Shown here: in pieces, positions 1-11,564 of the stretch
Position numbering within the stretch: position 1 is the first letter of the stretch
How the letters are laid out: every line of letters begins with the position of its first letter
Assembly (NCBI GenBank): GCA_033239005.1
Contig: BSQZ01000069.1
Location: forward strand, 200,001 to 264,000
Source: Lamellibrachia satsuma
Lineage: Eukaryota; Annelida; Polychaeta; Sabellida; Siboglinidae
Length of the DNA: 64,000 nucleotides
Direction: 5' to 3'
Translations under genes and position numbers: made by a program
The notes under the pieces: generated by a model
Databases searched by the model: none
Told to the model about the DNA's origin: nothing
What the model saw: the letters and a program-made list of their open reading frames with translations, nothing else

Positions 1-555
1 CAATCACATGATGTCAAAAGCAATCTGATTACTATGCAAATTTTATCTCAACAAATTCTGAAAACCCTCGCCAGATGTGAAACCCGTAAACACAATTCTA
101 CATTGGCAGAAATTAAAAGAACTGCCTGAATATTCTTCATTAATTACATTGTGTAGTACCACTTTCTGGAAATACACTACAGTGTTTCACACCTGCAGCT
201 ACTATTGAAGTCCTCATTATTATTAAAAAATCTTCGAACAAATCGTGTGATCTGGATCTAAAACTCAAGACATATTTATTCCAAATTGCATTTCCACCAT
301 AAATCTTAGGTGGTCGCTCGTTCTAATAATGGTTTTTGGTTAATGATTATGGTTTTTTTGCGCCTCTGAGTTCAAATTCCTGAGGATATAGGCGCCATAT
401 AAGTTAGTTATTAATATATTATTATTACAGTGGCGTTATATGAAAATAAAACATTATAATATTACAGTAATATATTTTTAATCAACTTTTAATCACTACA
501 AAAACTGAGTGCCATTGAACAGGACACTCGCACGCAAGCGCACACACCTTCACCC
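1..555. other. Intergenic, nothing recognised
   Basis: AT-rich sequence with no open frame, splice-bounded exon, tRNA-like block or tandem repeat that I can support. Confidence 0.5.
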
Positions 556-559
556 ACCC

Positions 560-620
560 CGCACGCACGCACGCACGCACGCACGCACGTACGTACGTAC
601 GTACGTACGCACGCACGCAC
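560..620. repeat. ACGC/ACGT tetranucleotide microsatellite
   Basis: A run of CGCA units changes to GTAC units and back to CGCA. It is a compound microsatellite; the reading frame across it (T-H-A-R repeats) is not a gene. Confidence 0.95.
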
Positions 621-624
621 ATAT

Positions 625-1493
625 ACATAAACATACATCTAATCAAACAAACAATACTCATGCTTTGTTATTTCATCGAACACGCATAGCTCACACAAGA
701 CGGACGCAAGCATTAGTTATAACTACTGTTTTATCACATGATAAATGATAATTAAATGTGACGGAGAGTATGTCGCAAAAATATGCACGCACTAGATTTA
801 GTTCGACATATCAAATCGGTACAATAATGTAGTTGACGACATAATCATAGTTCAAACCGTATCTTCCAAAACATTACGTCGCAGATATCCATTGCAATAT
901 TATGTCTAAAATACACACGTCGAATAATATACATGACACGTTTGGTGAAGTCCGGAAGTGTGAAGTGTAAAGCGATTTGAACAGTCTCTAGGACTGGATA
1001 CGGCGCGATATAAGAACGTAACGTTTTAAACTATTTTCCGTCGTATTCCGCACTCATGCAAATCATGGCTATTGTTCGTGAATATAGTTACTCGCTGTTT
1101 AGCCGTTCAATAGACCCTCTGAATGTGTTGTTTACCCAACCGAGCAATTGACACGCGGCTGAGTAGAGACACACGATACAACGACGTGCCGTCGTGAATG
1201 CCGGTCGTTAGCTGGAACGATACATTGGTTTAGGCAGTGGCATATCTAGGATCTCGAACAGAGGGAGGTCAAAGTGTAGAAGCTTAGTCACCCATTAGTT
1301 TACAATGTTACCACGTGGTGGTGCAACAGGCTATATACGAAAAAAAAATGTATTTAAGCCAAGTATTTTGACACTGTAAATACGTGACTGGGTTCAGACT
1401 CGCATTACTAGACACGATTGACTTTCAGTAACCTAAATGTAAGGAAAATATGGTATGTTAAAGTTCAAAGTTATGGAAGAGCGTTTTAAGTGA
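625..1493. other. Intergenic, nothing recognised
   Basis: Apparently unique sequence without a convincing open frame or repeat. Confidence 0.4.
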
Positions 1494-1900
1494 GTGTCCA
1501 ACGTCATCGACGGTAAGGCCTCACTCCAGAAAACTACGAAAGATACATCTTTTAGAAGTATGTCACATATACAAGCAAATACCCTGATACAACTGCCTCA
1601 ATTGCGGCACAAATATTAAAAATATGTCCTGGTCTGGGGGAACAGTGTGTCCAGCTCTACTGGATGTCCAGCGTCACTAATGGGAAAACTTAATAAACAC
1701 CGTTCAAAGCGGTGACCCATATGAACTACAGTGGTCAGTGCATGCGTGAAGGTCGTCTCAATGCAGTTGAGTATCATTTTGATTCTTACAAGAAATATTT
1801 AGCGAGTTGTGGTCGAATGTTTACGTAGTTCCGATGGAATGGTACCAGGGAAGAAGGTAAAATTATTATATTATGGTAAAATAATAAATATACTAATACG

Positions 1901-1970
1901 CATAGCGTTAGTATACTTAGCAACCATATGTTGACATAGCGTTAGTATACTTAGCAACCATATGTTGACA
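1901..1970. repeat. 34-bp direct repeat, 2 copies
   Basis: The block beginning CATAGCGTTAGTATACTTAG occurs twice in immediate succession with period 34. Confidence 0.9.
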
Positions 1971-2029
1971 AACCAACTGGTAATAATGTGATCAGTTGAT
2001 CTGCGAGTAACCTCAATGTCTAAGCTCCT

Positions 2030-2080
2030 GGGTGACGCTGGACACGCGGTGACGCTGGACACGCGGTGACGCTGGACACA
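2030..2080. repeat. 17-bp repeat, 3 copies
   Basis: GGTGACGCTGGACACGC is repeated. It is the same core as the 2421-2670 array and as the inverted ends at 1494 and 4176. Confidence 0.9.
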
Positions 2081-2420
2081 CCAAACTGAATAGAACTCAT
2101 TAAAGGTTCAGATGCTGGCAGTAGCTAGCAGTGGACTCCCCTTTCTGTGGCCACGGAGTGTCAGATACGTGTTGTTCTTTCTAAAAAATAAAGCAATGCT
2201 CACATATCTTAGTAAGAAAAAAAATCAAAACAAAACGTGGTGACGCTGGACACTTGCTGGTTACTGGTAGAACAAACTTCTTTAGGACCCTGTTCTGTTG
2301 GGTAATAACTCTCAGTTTCCATTGCAAAAACCAGATTTAGGGGTTACCACAACATTAGAATGTGATTTTGGTGACATTTGAAGGCATATTTGGGGAAGTG
2401 AGGCGTTCAAACTCGGTATT

Positions 2421-2670
2421 GACGCTGGACATATGGTGACGCTAGACATGTGGTGACGCTGGACATGTGGTGACGCTGGACATGTGGTGACGCTGGACAT
2501 GTCGTGATGCTGGACATGTCGTGACGCTGGACATGTGGTGACGCTGGACATGTCGTGACGCTGGACATGTCGTGACGCTGGACATGTCGTGAAGCTGGAC
2601 ATGTCGTGACGCTGGACATGTCGTGACGCTGGACATGTCGTGAAGCTGGACATGTCGTGACTCTGGACAT
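2421..2670. repeat. 17-bp minisatellite, about 15 copies
   Basis: The unit is GACGCTGGACATGTSGT with scattered substitutions. The unit length is not a multiple of three and lacks stops, so overlapping minus-strand frames of about 60-120 codons are open through it. These frames are by-products, not genes. Confidence 0.95.
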
Positions 2671-3573
2671 GCAATTATGGAAAAGTGTATTCATGCATTG
2701 TGAAATGTGATCATTAGTTTTTTTATTACAAGACATATAAGACTAGACAATGCATATTTATATACCGTTATTTCAAGGACAATATAATAAGGATGTCTGA
2801 TGCATGAATGAGTGGACCCAAATGGTCTACTTCGACTGCCAACAGGTAACACTGCACCACCAAATGGTGGTGCACTGGGGGATGCGGTTACTCATTAGTT
2901 GCTACAGAAGCATTTCTTCTCGTTGGCATCAATAAAAAAAATTTCATTCACGATGTCTTTGCCAGTAATGAACCATGCTTCTGGGGGGTTATCAGAGTTA
3001 GAGATGTACTAACGTCTGATGTCAATCCACTCCACCACTAACAATGCAGACAACTAGCTATCCGTGCGTGCAACATCGTGCTTCCAGGTGTCCGGTTTAA
3101 AGGACGCCCGCCAGGTGGCCTCTACATCGCCGCCGGTGGCTTGTAGAAGCTACAATTCCATTGTATGAAAGCTGTATGATGTATATGCTCTCACGTGCAG
3201 TTGAAGGAGCCTTCACAAATGCATCGTCATGACTTACTTTTGATCAGTTGTAAGTAACCACTTTGGGTCAATTCTATCTAACCAGTGTTCAGCGTCACCA
3301 CAGATCGTCCAACGTCACCATTTGTTAAAAGTCAAACGATGCCTATTTTGGAATGCTATTTGCTGATTTCTTGATGGTTATTCCTTGTTTTGTCAATACT
3401 TTGTAATCCCGACGTTCATGCCTTAAATCGTTTACCTCAATTATTTCCCGAACGACTTGAAATTAAATATTTGAAATAAAATACCTTTAAAATGTTAAAT
3501 ACAGAAAATTGCGTGATGTCAAATATGCCAAAAAAATAAAGATAAATAGTTTTCGTTTGCATTTTCTACTTTA

Positions 3574-3786
3574 TGATTAAGGATAATGATATAGCCTAAT
3601 TAAAGATAATGATATAGCCTAATTAAAGATAATGGTATAGCCTAATTAAAGATAATGGTAGAGCCTTATTCAAGATAATGGTAGAGCCTAATTCAAGATA
3701 ATGGTATAGCCTAATTAAAGATAATGGTACAGCCTTATTAAAGATAACGGTAGAGCCTAATTAAAGATAACGGTAGAGCCTAATTA
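3574..3786. repeat. 23-bp minisatellite, about 9 copies
   Basis: The unit is AAAGATAATGGTATAGCCTA plus ATT, diverging by a few bases per copy. Confidence 0.9.
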
Positions 3787-4267
3787 AACATAGTTCAGCG
3801 TCATCAATGTCAGTAGTTGGCATAACTCATGGTTTGCCGTGTTCCAATCCTGGCCTATATCCGGCAGATGCTATCGTCACAGATCACTTATCAAAGTTGC
3901 TGATTATTTGTCGTATACAATTCACAACACGTTTATGAAAGATCTGCAGTAGTTGAAAGAAGGCCTATCCAAAGAATAAAGCAGTGCATACAATATGACC
4001 AAAGTAACAATGACAGAAAAAACAAAGTTTCCAAGCCAAATGCCATGCGGTACCTTTTGTTTCTTATTTACTGACATGTATTCTAGATGATTCAAGAAGA
4101 TGTCCATGTGTCCATGTCATTTGAAATATTCAAATTGTATGTGGTATAGTAAATAGTCGTCCATGACGCTGGACACATGATAAAATCGTATAACTGTTAT
4201 AAAAGAAGGAATTTGTATTACAGTTTGATATTATTATTAATACTCATTATATATACAATGAGAATAA

Positions 4268-4346
4268 TTTATTTATTTGTTGACCTGCTACAATACATTT
4301 ATTTGTTGACCTGCTACAATACATTTATTTGTTGACCTGCTACAAC
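4268..4346. repeat. 26-bp repeat, 3 copies
   Basis: GTTGACCTGCTACAATACAT recurs at 4279, 4305 and 4331 with period 26. Confidence 0.9.
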
Positions 4347-5312
4347 ACCAATTGTATAGTGATTCGTGAAGTAGGTGATGTGTTGGGCTCCCGACCTCGC
4401 CGCGACGTGTGCATTGTCCCTCATTCTCCAAAACCTACCTTCTTTCAAGCCATCCCACCACCCCGGCACCCTGTCTACCTTCCAACCTACATCTTCCCGT
4501 CCTCGGAGCCTTCCCATGTCCATGGCTCCACTATTTCCACGTGATTCCATGGTGACGTTGACGTCACGTCTGACGTCAGAGGTAGGCATGTCCGATATCA
4601 TATGTAGCTTGTATAACAGAGAGATCACGCTATGTATTTGTGTATGATCAAAAGAAAGATAACTGTGTGATAACTCCCGGTATCACACCAAATTTACGTT
4701 TAGTATTACTCATAGAAACACATACATTACTGTGTGCAATCCACAGTAATATGCGACATATCTGACGACTGTAGACTTGTATCAGAAGCAAAATGTATTT
4801 GATTCAATATGCTTATTTGAGGCACATATTTATTGTAGCAAAATGTATTACCTTTCTTACACTCTGAATCAGTGTTCGACATAACATTGAAAATGTCAAA
4901 GGCCAACAGGGCCTAGAACTTGAAAAGGTTTCGGGCCCGATTGAAGAACTAAACAAATATTAAATAAAATAAGGGGTGGTATCGATTAACTTAATAATAG
5001 ATCCATTAATGTTTTAATTGTTGTTGTGAAACACGAAATATATGTGAAATTAATGAGAGAATATTCGTTCAAACTCTCTACGCCATTCAATGAGTTTCAA
5101 AATATTGTTGCTTTCACTTAATGACCGTCTAATACCTTAGTGCATGAAACATAAATTTTACTCCATTGACCTATACAAAGGTGCTCTAAAATGTATGGAA
5201 TGCGCGTTATATGTCAATTATTGTATCATTTTGGCCTTAAAGAAATTATTAAAGTTAATGTTATTTTGCTATGTTATAAATCTTACTGGACTGTTCACGC
5301 ATCAATACAGTG
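4347..5312. other. Intergenic; GC-rich block at 4380-4580, otherwise nothing
   Basis: A GC-rich block near 4380-4580 is open on both strands. Its minus frame ends ...RSGAQH and is reminiscent of a retroelement 3' end, but no motif is decisive, so I do not call a gene. The rest is AT-rich. Confidence 0.3.
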
Positions 5313-5313
5313 G

Positions 5314-5362
5314 CTATTAGCAAAAATAGATAAGCGAGTTCGCTTATCTATTTTGCTATTAG
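5314..5362. repeat. Inverted repeat / hairpin
   Basis: AAAATAGATAAGCG and its exact complement are separated by 4 nt (AGTT). Pairing continues outward for about 8 more bases with one bulge. It could form a cruciform or RNA hairpin; a MITE core is possible. Confidence 0.7.
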
Positions 5363-6170
5363 GCAGAACGCACCAACATTTCTCAGTGAGTCACCGGAGT
5401 AGGCCAACATAGAGGGAATCACGAGCAGGTTCAATGTTCTGGAGAAAAAAAAAGCGTCAGTCCCTGTGTCATTTTCACACAGCTGGTCAGTTTATTGACA
5501 TTCAATGCGTTGTGCAACTTTAAAGTAATACGTAGGATATATTTCCCAAAGGGGCCTAGTAGACGATATAGTGGCCACGAATAGCAAAGGCTAAATGTTC
5601 ACATCCAGCACTGCCAATGTCTACAGCGGTTGTACTGACCGACCGAAGATTGTACTTGATGTCCCGTGTGGAACTTGTTAGGCGCACCCGCTCAAAGTAC
5701 CGAGTCTCTGTATGCAGCGGCGCGGAACGGTACACACACGTCATCGCAGGTCACATCGTGCCTGTACAGCGATTGGTTGCCCTGAAGGGATCGCCAGGGA
5801 ATGAGTCACGCCGCATATACAAGTGGATCACTCGGTCGGTTGAGTTAGTTTAGAACGTGTCTAACGGACAGGTGTGTCAAACAAGAAGGATTGTTCTGCT
5901 AGTGAAGATTTTAGTATTTCGGATCACGATAACATCAGAGGTAGGTAGTTTGTTTTGTACTCCTCTCCTGGCTGTGATACGTCGGTTCTAGGCCGTTGGA
6001 ACATTCTGCCCCGTCCGATAGCCCCCGTCACAAATCGCTCTGCATCTGTGGTAATCTGCTCTTCACTTAGAACGAGTCGACAATTTACAGTGTAATGTTT
6101 TACCAGTCTTTCTCAGAACACTCAGGGTAGAGTATTGGTTCGCCTCGTGTCTTTCATTACAACGTTCTAG
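5363..6170. other. Intergenic, nothing recognised
   Basis: A plus-strand open frame of about 78 codons (5617-5853) has no recognisable motif and no splice context. Confidence 0.35.
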
Positions 6171-6177
6171 CTAGCGT

Positions 6178-6420
6178 CTAGTCGTAGTGTCTTAGCTTTA
6201 TATGATTTGTTAACCCGCGGGCATCAATGGAGCCGGGAAGGCCCGCGCGGCTCGGTGACTTCACGGTTGACCTGACTTTTCCCCATACGGCCGAGGTGAG
6301 CCGAGTTCGTCTCATTGTTAGACAGTTGAATGAATCGAGCGGTGTAACCGACTCGAACCCCGGGTCTCGCGATTGATATGCCGGTGATTTAATAGCCGAG
6401 CACACGATGACCTAGTTGGT
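6178..6420 (-). mobile_element. Possible tRNA-derived SINE or tRNA relic
   Basis: Read on the minus strand, a block ending GACCCGGGGTTCGAGTC resembles a pol III B box and TPsiC arm. It is preceded by a poor A-box-like stretch. I see no target duplication or tail, so the call is tentative. Confidence 0.35.
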
Positions 6421-7503
6421 ATATCAGCGAATCAGTACCTTGTATCTGTGAACATTATCACTAGACGACAACATTCCTAAGCCTATCATACTACTTATGC
6501 GTTATTTTCCCTGGTACTGCTCGACTCTGGAACATGTTAACCATATAAATATCGTGTGTGGATTTAAAAAACAACATCCAGCCGCTACACTGTATATACA
6601 CTGCTAGCATTGTATAGACATTACAATTCGTTCACCAAACTGCCGGCATTCTAAGCATGTAGAAACCACGCGGATGGACGGAAGACGAATACAATTGTAA
6701 AGCATTTCAGTTTGGTATTTCTGCCGTGCGAGGTACGATACAACACGAGAGGGACGAGGGTAAACATACGACGTCGCTCGCCGTATTACACGACCGAGAA
6801 TACTTGCATACCAATTCACGTGCCCAACGCAGGGTGCCAACAATGAATAAACTAATTACCGACATTCATTAATGTGGCCATTAAGCCCCTTAATTAAAAT
6901 CCCCACAGTCGGGACATTACATGTTCAAGCGGCAGGCCGGGTGTTTGAACACTCACGTCACAACCGCACATACTTTCAAGCTACTCTCGTTCAAAAGGTA
7001 ATTGTGTGATTTATATCCCCATTCCATACAGTGTAACCGACGCCACAGATGCGTGTTAATGGCACGATAATAATATTATTGTTATTACAAGCGATAGCAT
7101 TGGCTAATTAACTACTGCTCGTCCTCGTGTATGGCAATACTAGCAGTTGTAGTGGAATCCCGACCAGTATAAAAATGAGTTCCGATTACACGCAATAACA
7201 CAAGCCTATCGACAACCCCTTTTAATTAAAATAAAATATATAATTTGATGGATGCAATGTGCTAAATCCGGCCAAAACTCGCTAACTCTTGCACCCTATG
7301 TTAACTCGCACTAGTACACAAATAGGTCACTAGGAAAGAGAAGTTAGAGAACAGCAGTGACCTGTCATAAACGCCTGCAGGCGCAAACATTCACATGTAA
7401 TATAATAATCAACGTTGGCTGACGAAGCGAACGCTGCACGTCGATGCACCATTAAACAAACTGTAACCTTTTATAAGATAAAGGACAATGTAATAAAAAA
7501 GCA
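6421..7503. other. Intergenic, nothing recognised
   Basis: Mixed-composition sequence; short open frames only. Confidence 0.4.
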
Positions 7504-7515
7504 GCCATAACACCA

Positions 7516-7541
7516 CCCCCCCCCCACACACACACACACGT
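7516..7541. repeat. Poly-C / CA microsatellite
   Basis: A run of about ten C is followed directly by CACACA. Confidence 0.9.
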
Positions 7542-7663
7542 GTGAGTCTACGTGGTACATTAACGTCATATCCACGTATACATGGGTTGCGGCTTTAACT
7601 ATGTGTCTGTGGGGTGAACATATGTACACATCTTTGGGGTCTGTGAGTTTATGTGGTGATACC

Positions 7664-7760
7664 ATAAAACGGAACCCACAAGGGAAACGGAAGAGAGGAA
7701 GACCCCGCTCCACCTGGAGAAGGTCTGTGGAGACTGAAGAGCGGACGTTGGGACTCTCCT
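7664..7760 (+). mobile_element. RTE-type retroelement 3' coding relic
   Basis: The frame reads NPQGKRKRGRPRSTWRRSVE then TEERTLGLSW. G-K-R-x-R-G-R-P-x-x-TWRR followed by LGLSW is the usual C-terminal tail of RTE/Jockey-like endonuclease-reverse transcriptase polyproteins. Only this roughly 30-residue tail remains. The 44-bp minisatellite that follows starts inside its last codons. Confidence 0.7.
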
Positions 7761-7966
7761 GGTGTAAACCTACGTTGTACCTGAACTGCTACAATTTGAT
7801 GTTTGGTGTAAACCTACGTTGCACCTGAACTGCTATAATGTGATGTTTGGTGTAAACCTACGTTGCACCTGAACTGCTATAATGTGATGTTTGGCGTAAA
7901 CCTACGTTGCACCTGAACTGCTATAATTTGGTGTAAACCTACGTTGCACCTGAACCGCTATCTACT
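7760..7966. repeat. 44-bp minisatellite, 5 copies
   Basis: TGGTGTAAACCTACGTTGCA starts copies at 7760, 7804, 7848, 7892 (TGGCG variant) and 7929 (shortened). The first copy overlaps the end of the RTE relic, which suggests that the array arose from it. Confidence 0.9.
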
Positions 7967-8435
7967 TCGCATCAATGATTTCTGGAATTGGGCTTCGTTT
8001 CGATACTGAAAGAGCAATCACACCACACTACACTAGTAGATGCCAGGAAACATTAAGTTCGTGTTACGAGTGAATAATACCTACAGGTGAATAACGTCTC
8101 GTGAATTCGAATCAATCACAGTTGAATCTCCGACACCAGCATACATTGTTAACTCAGATCAAGTCACGGGTGGTTGCCTGGTGTGATCACTCGTTACTGA
8201 GACGAGTACAGTCATTTCACCAAGGATGGACAGTTTATGCGATGCCAACGTAAATCAAAGTTGAACATTTCAGCCTGGGCGTTTCCTGCGGGTTGATGCT
8301 GGGCTGGTAAATGTCTTGTTGTGAGGAGATCAAGTATACGTGTCTAAGATACTGATTGGTTTTGAAAAAATAACATTTTGTTAATACGTAAGGAAAATGC
8401 AAGAACTGGATGTCATGAAGTATCATTAGTTGATG
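7967..8435. other. Intergenic, nothing recognised
   Basis: No supported gene or repeat. Confidence 0.4.
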
Positions 8436-8439
8436 AACG

Positions 8440-8640
8440 TTATAGATTGGATTGGAAAGTAGAGGACGCTACACGAATAGAAGCAAGAATGATTGCGTAA
8501 ATGCTAGCAGTGTGAATATGTTTAAACAGAAATTTTATAAATATATCATAAGTGAATAATCGTTGGACTCTAGACACAACAATGGCTTCCTTGTCTACTT
8601 TCCATCTGGCGGTTTTGCTTTGGATGACGATCGCGTTCAA
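8440..8640 (+). mobile_element. CR1/Jockey-like LINE 3' fragment
   Basis: The plus-strand frame DCVNASSVNMFKQKF matches the C-terminal part of the LINEs at 11.6 and 60.9 kb (CVNASSVNMFKNSIDRYL there). It is followed by a diverged version of the same 3' region, with TGTCTACTTTCCATCTGG matching the complement of CCAGATGGCAAGTGGACA. Only the extreme 3' end remains, in the opposite orientation to the two larger copies. Confidence 0.7.
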
Positions 8641-9215
8641 TCAGGCTTAATGTTGAACCTGGTTCAGGTCACCACATCTTTGAAAGCAGATTGTCCACAT
8701 ATATTGCTAAATGTCTAGTCACTACCTAAAAACAGTTCCGCTTCATAGTTTTCCTGATTATCACAACCCACTTCTCATCCACAACCAGGTCGTTGTTTCT
8801 TCATTCGCAATGATGTTTACATTTGATTTGTTTTCATGATAAAGAAATAAGCGTATTTGATTCGTATTCGTGGTACGCAAAGGTACGTTCTTACATAGCT
8901 CGAAATACTTTCCGTAAAACCGTTCCCTTGACAGACCTGTTCATTCCAACACCAACTCGAATCCGCTGGGAAGCATTCAGCTATTACTGTTACGAAGACT
9001 ATTCGTTCACAAATCGACCATTGTATATGGCCAAGTAGGGTAATCTGGGGCAGCGCGCCCCCAGTGGAAAACTTTCAAATTGTATACCATTAAACTACGT
9101 TAGCATGTCTTCGATGTGTCCACATTATGGACAGATATGTGTGTTGTTGGGAAACTATTTTCAGTAAATAAACAAACTACCTGAGTTGCATTTGAAAAAT
9201 AGTAAAAGTACAAAA
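8641..9215. other. Intergenic, nothing recognised
   Basis: Short open frames only. Confidence 0.35.
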
Positions 9216-9218
9216 AAA

Positions 9219-9252
9219 ACCGTCGTGCCCCATCCCTGGGGCAAGACGGTCC
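9219..9252. repeat. GC-rich inverted repeat
   Basis: ACCGTCGTGCCCCA and TGGGGCAAGACGGT pair with one mismatch around a short loop. Related strings (CCCCGTCTGTATGGGCC, GGGACCGTCTTAACCC) occur at about 9555-9590, so it may belong to a small DNA element. Confidence 0.6.
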
Positions 9253-9880
9253 ATAACCCCCCACCCACGTGTGTTTCGTTTATATGAAAGAACTATTGCC
9301 TGGAATTAAAATGTATATAGACCAATGGTATGACAGTAATACATAAGGACACTATGGTTGTTAAATATATAACATATAATACATACCTTGCAATCTATAC
9401 ATAATATAACATTGGTTTAATAGTTTTTCATAATAATTACAGCCTATATGCTGGCAGAACGTAAAGTAATTTAATATTAAATGTATCAAACATAATTGGT
9501 CATGTGTAATACATTGTATACATTGTGACTTTGTGCTTGCGAGATAAGAACATGTTGCCCCGTCTGTATGGGCCAGGGACCGTCTTAACCCACAACATGT
9601 GTCTTAACACGATGTATACAAAACACATCATACTATTGCCCGTTCTGTATTGTTTGCCTGTCAACTGATTAATAATATTGTCATATCACCAATTAAGTTC
9701 ATGGTTCACATCGTTATATCGTGGGTTTCACCATTTTACTATTGGCATTTTTTTTTTACATCAGTGCATATAAAACTGCATATAAAGCACCCCAATTTAA
9801 TTACGCCTGTCTCATATTACTGAGCTTTCGGGGTTGGTATCACAAAGAAGTTAACTTCATTTGTTCGTTCAGAGGTTTAT
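9253..9880. other. Intergenic, AT-rich, nothing recognised
   Basis: No supported gene. Confidence 0.35.
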
Positions 9881-9884
9881 ATTT

Positions 9885-10070
9885 TGTGTACGTGATGGGA
9901 GCCGTCATACCTCCTGGGCCGTGTTGTCCCTGATTAACCCATTTATACAGCTGACTGAACTGTGGCAACGTGGCGTGAATGAAATTGCCCAAGTTTCGAA
10001 ATGGCAGCAAGAGGATTCGAAACCCGGTCCTCTCTCGCAACGCCTCCGGATCCCAACTTTAATAACCAAA
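9885..10070 (-). mobile_element. tRNA-derived SINE, diverged
   Basis: On the minus strand the stretch ACCGGGTTTCGAATCCTC is a good pol III B box. The adjoining sequence (TTCGAAACTTGGGCAATTTC and onward) aligns with the SINE at 25.2-25.5 kb. No target duplication is seen. Confidence 0.55.
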
Positions 10071-10910
10071 TATAAACAATTTCGATGGTAGTCGAAATGG
10101 TTTTGTTAACATTTTCTAATCTAAAGTTGATGTACACTGATATCCGGGATGATTGTTATGGTAATTCGACGTTTCCTGTTTGTTTCCAAGTCTACTCTAC
10201 ACTTGATGGACAGTTGTCGCATGATCGTCACCAAACTTGTCACCCAACCATTTGGAAAATAGACAAGGAAGTTGACTGATAAAGTCATAATCCAATACTG
10301 TTTTATCTACGCGTTCATCGCAGTCCGTGACAGTAGGACTAGTGTGTAGGCTATCTTACATGGCAGGAGGAACACAAAGCGTACACATGGGAAATTCAAC
10401 ACCAGTGGAAAGGTGAAAAAGAAGACGCCAAGTCGAACAGTGCAGACGCTTCTCGATTTACAACTTGTCGCACGAATATACTATTATGTTGTGTGATGCC
10501 CGTTTGCTAATTGTGAGATTATACTTGTTTTGCAGTTCATCTTGAAATGTAAATTGGCGTAAAGCCAGCAACATTTTTAAAGTTTGCCACATAGATTCAG
10601 CAGAGCGGTCACACCTTCCTTCGACCGTTTCCCTCCCCTGCACTATTGACCCTTGATTGCTAATGCTTTGTCATGCAATGCACTGTAGAACAGTTCCGTC
10701 TTGGCGCAATTGTATATGCCATTGAACTTATAACCATCGACGATCGATATAATTCACTGCTTCCAATCATCGATGGTCACGGGGATAACGTCGGCAGCTT
10801 CCATGCAGATAGCGTGGGACACAATGTTTGTCGCTTGAGGAACGATTCCAGCCACTCGTTCAACGCTTTAAATCAATGAAGTGAATCATTGTCCCAGGGA
10901 AAAGGCTGCA
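10071..10910. other. Intergenic, nothing recognised
   Basis: Short open frames only. Confidence 0.35.
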
Positions 10911-10911
10911 A

Positions 10912-11345
10912 TTGTTTTGAAGGCCAAAGGAAACCAATATATGTGAATATTTAAACTGCTCGCGGTGACCCTAATTGCACTTTGAACTGCCCGCTAGCGG
11001 TGGGCCGACAATGAATGGTTGACCGATATGCTGCTGCTTTTATCAAGTTAACTTTGTGTCGCAAAGTTATCGCGTTACTTTTCGCTAACACGGTAACTGT
11101 GGAATTGAATAAACTAAACTAATAGTGGATTATATACCACAGTCAGTTCGTTGCCAGTTGGATGTGGGCCAAAATTTAGGAAAGGGCGAGCTGAAATTAC
11201 TTTGATGGCCAAAAGAAGCCAAACCGGATTGACTCAGGGCAATGCACTTTGAACTGCCCGCAATGAATTATTGGCCCATATGCTGGCCGATGTACTGTTG
11301 CTTTTATCAAGTCAACTTTGAGTCGCAAAGTCAGCGCGCTCGTCT
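10912..11345. repeat. Imperfect direct duplication (about 10912-11090 and 11200-11345)
   Basis: Both halves carry GGCCAAA(A/G)GAA, TTTGAACTGCCCGC, TTTTATCAAGTYAACTTTG and TCGCAAAGT in the same order about 270 bp apart. It is a diverged, non-coding local duplication. Confidence 0.75.
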
Positions 11346-11564
11346 TCGTAGATATGATAATTCTGGATTGACGCATTTCGGGAAACTCAGGCCGCCGAAA
11401 ATATATCCGAGGACATTCTGAATCTTATTGAAATACATTAAACACATATTTCATGTTCATAATAATATGTCAAGTACTTTACAATAATCAGGCACACGTA
11501 TAACATTATTACCTGTTTGTTATAAAAACGGCAACGTCGTGTGACGTCAATCTCACAATTTAGC

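Larger units (their letters stand above)
1494..4176. mobile_element. Candidate non-autonomous DNA element with inverted termini
   Basis: The left end, GTGTCCAACGTCATCGACGG (1494-1513), and the reverse complement of the right end, GTGTCCAGCGTCATGGACG (4158-4176), match at all but a few positions. The core GTGACGCTGGACA recurs in both orientations between them (about 1657, 2030-2080, 2238, 2420-2670, 3290-3320, 3790), as subterminal repeats do in many DNA transposons. No transposase frame is visible. I could not define a target duplication, so the boundaries are inferred. A scatter of one repeat motif without transposition is the alternative. Confidence 0.45.

Noticed and set aside
4314..4647. 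Overlapping frames on both strands in a GC-rich block
   Set aside because: No conserved motif; only a vague resemblance to a retroelement tail.
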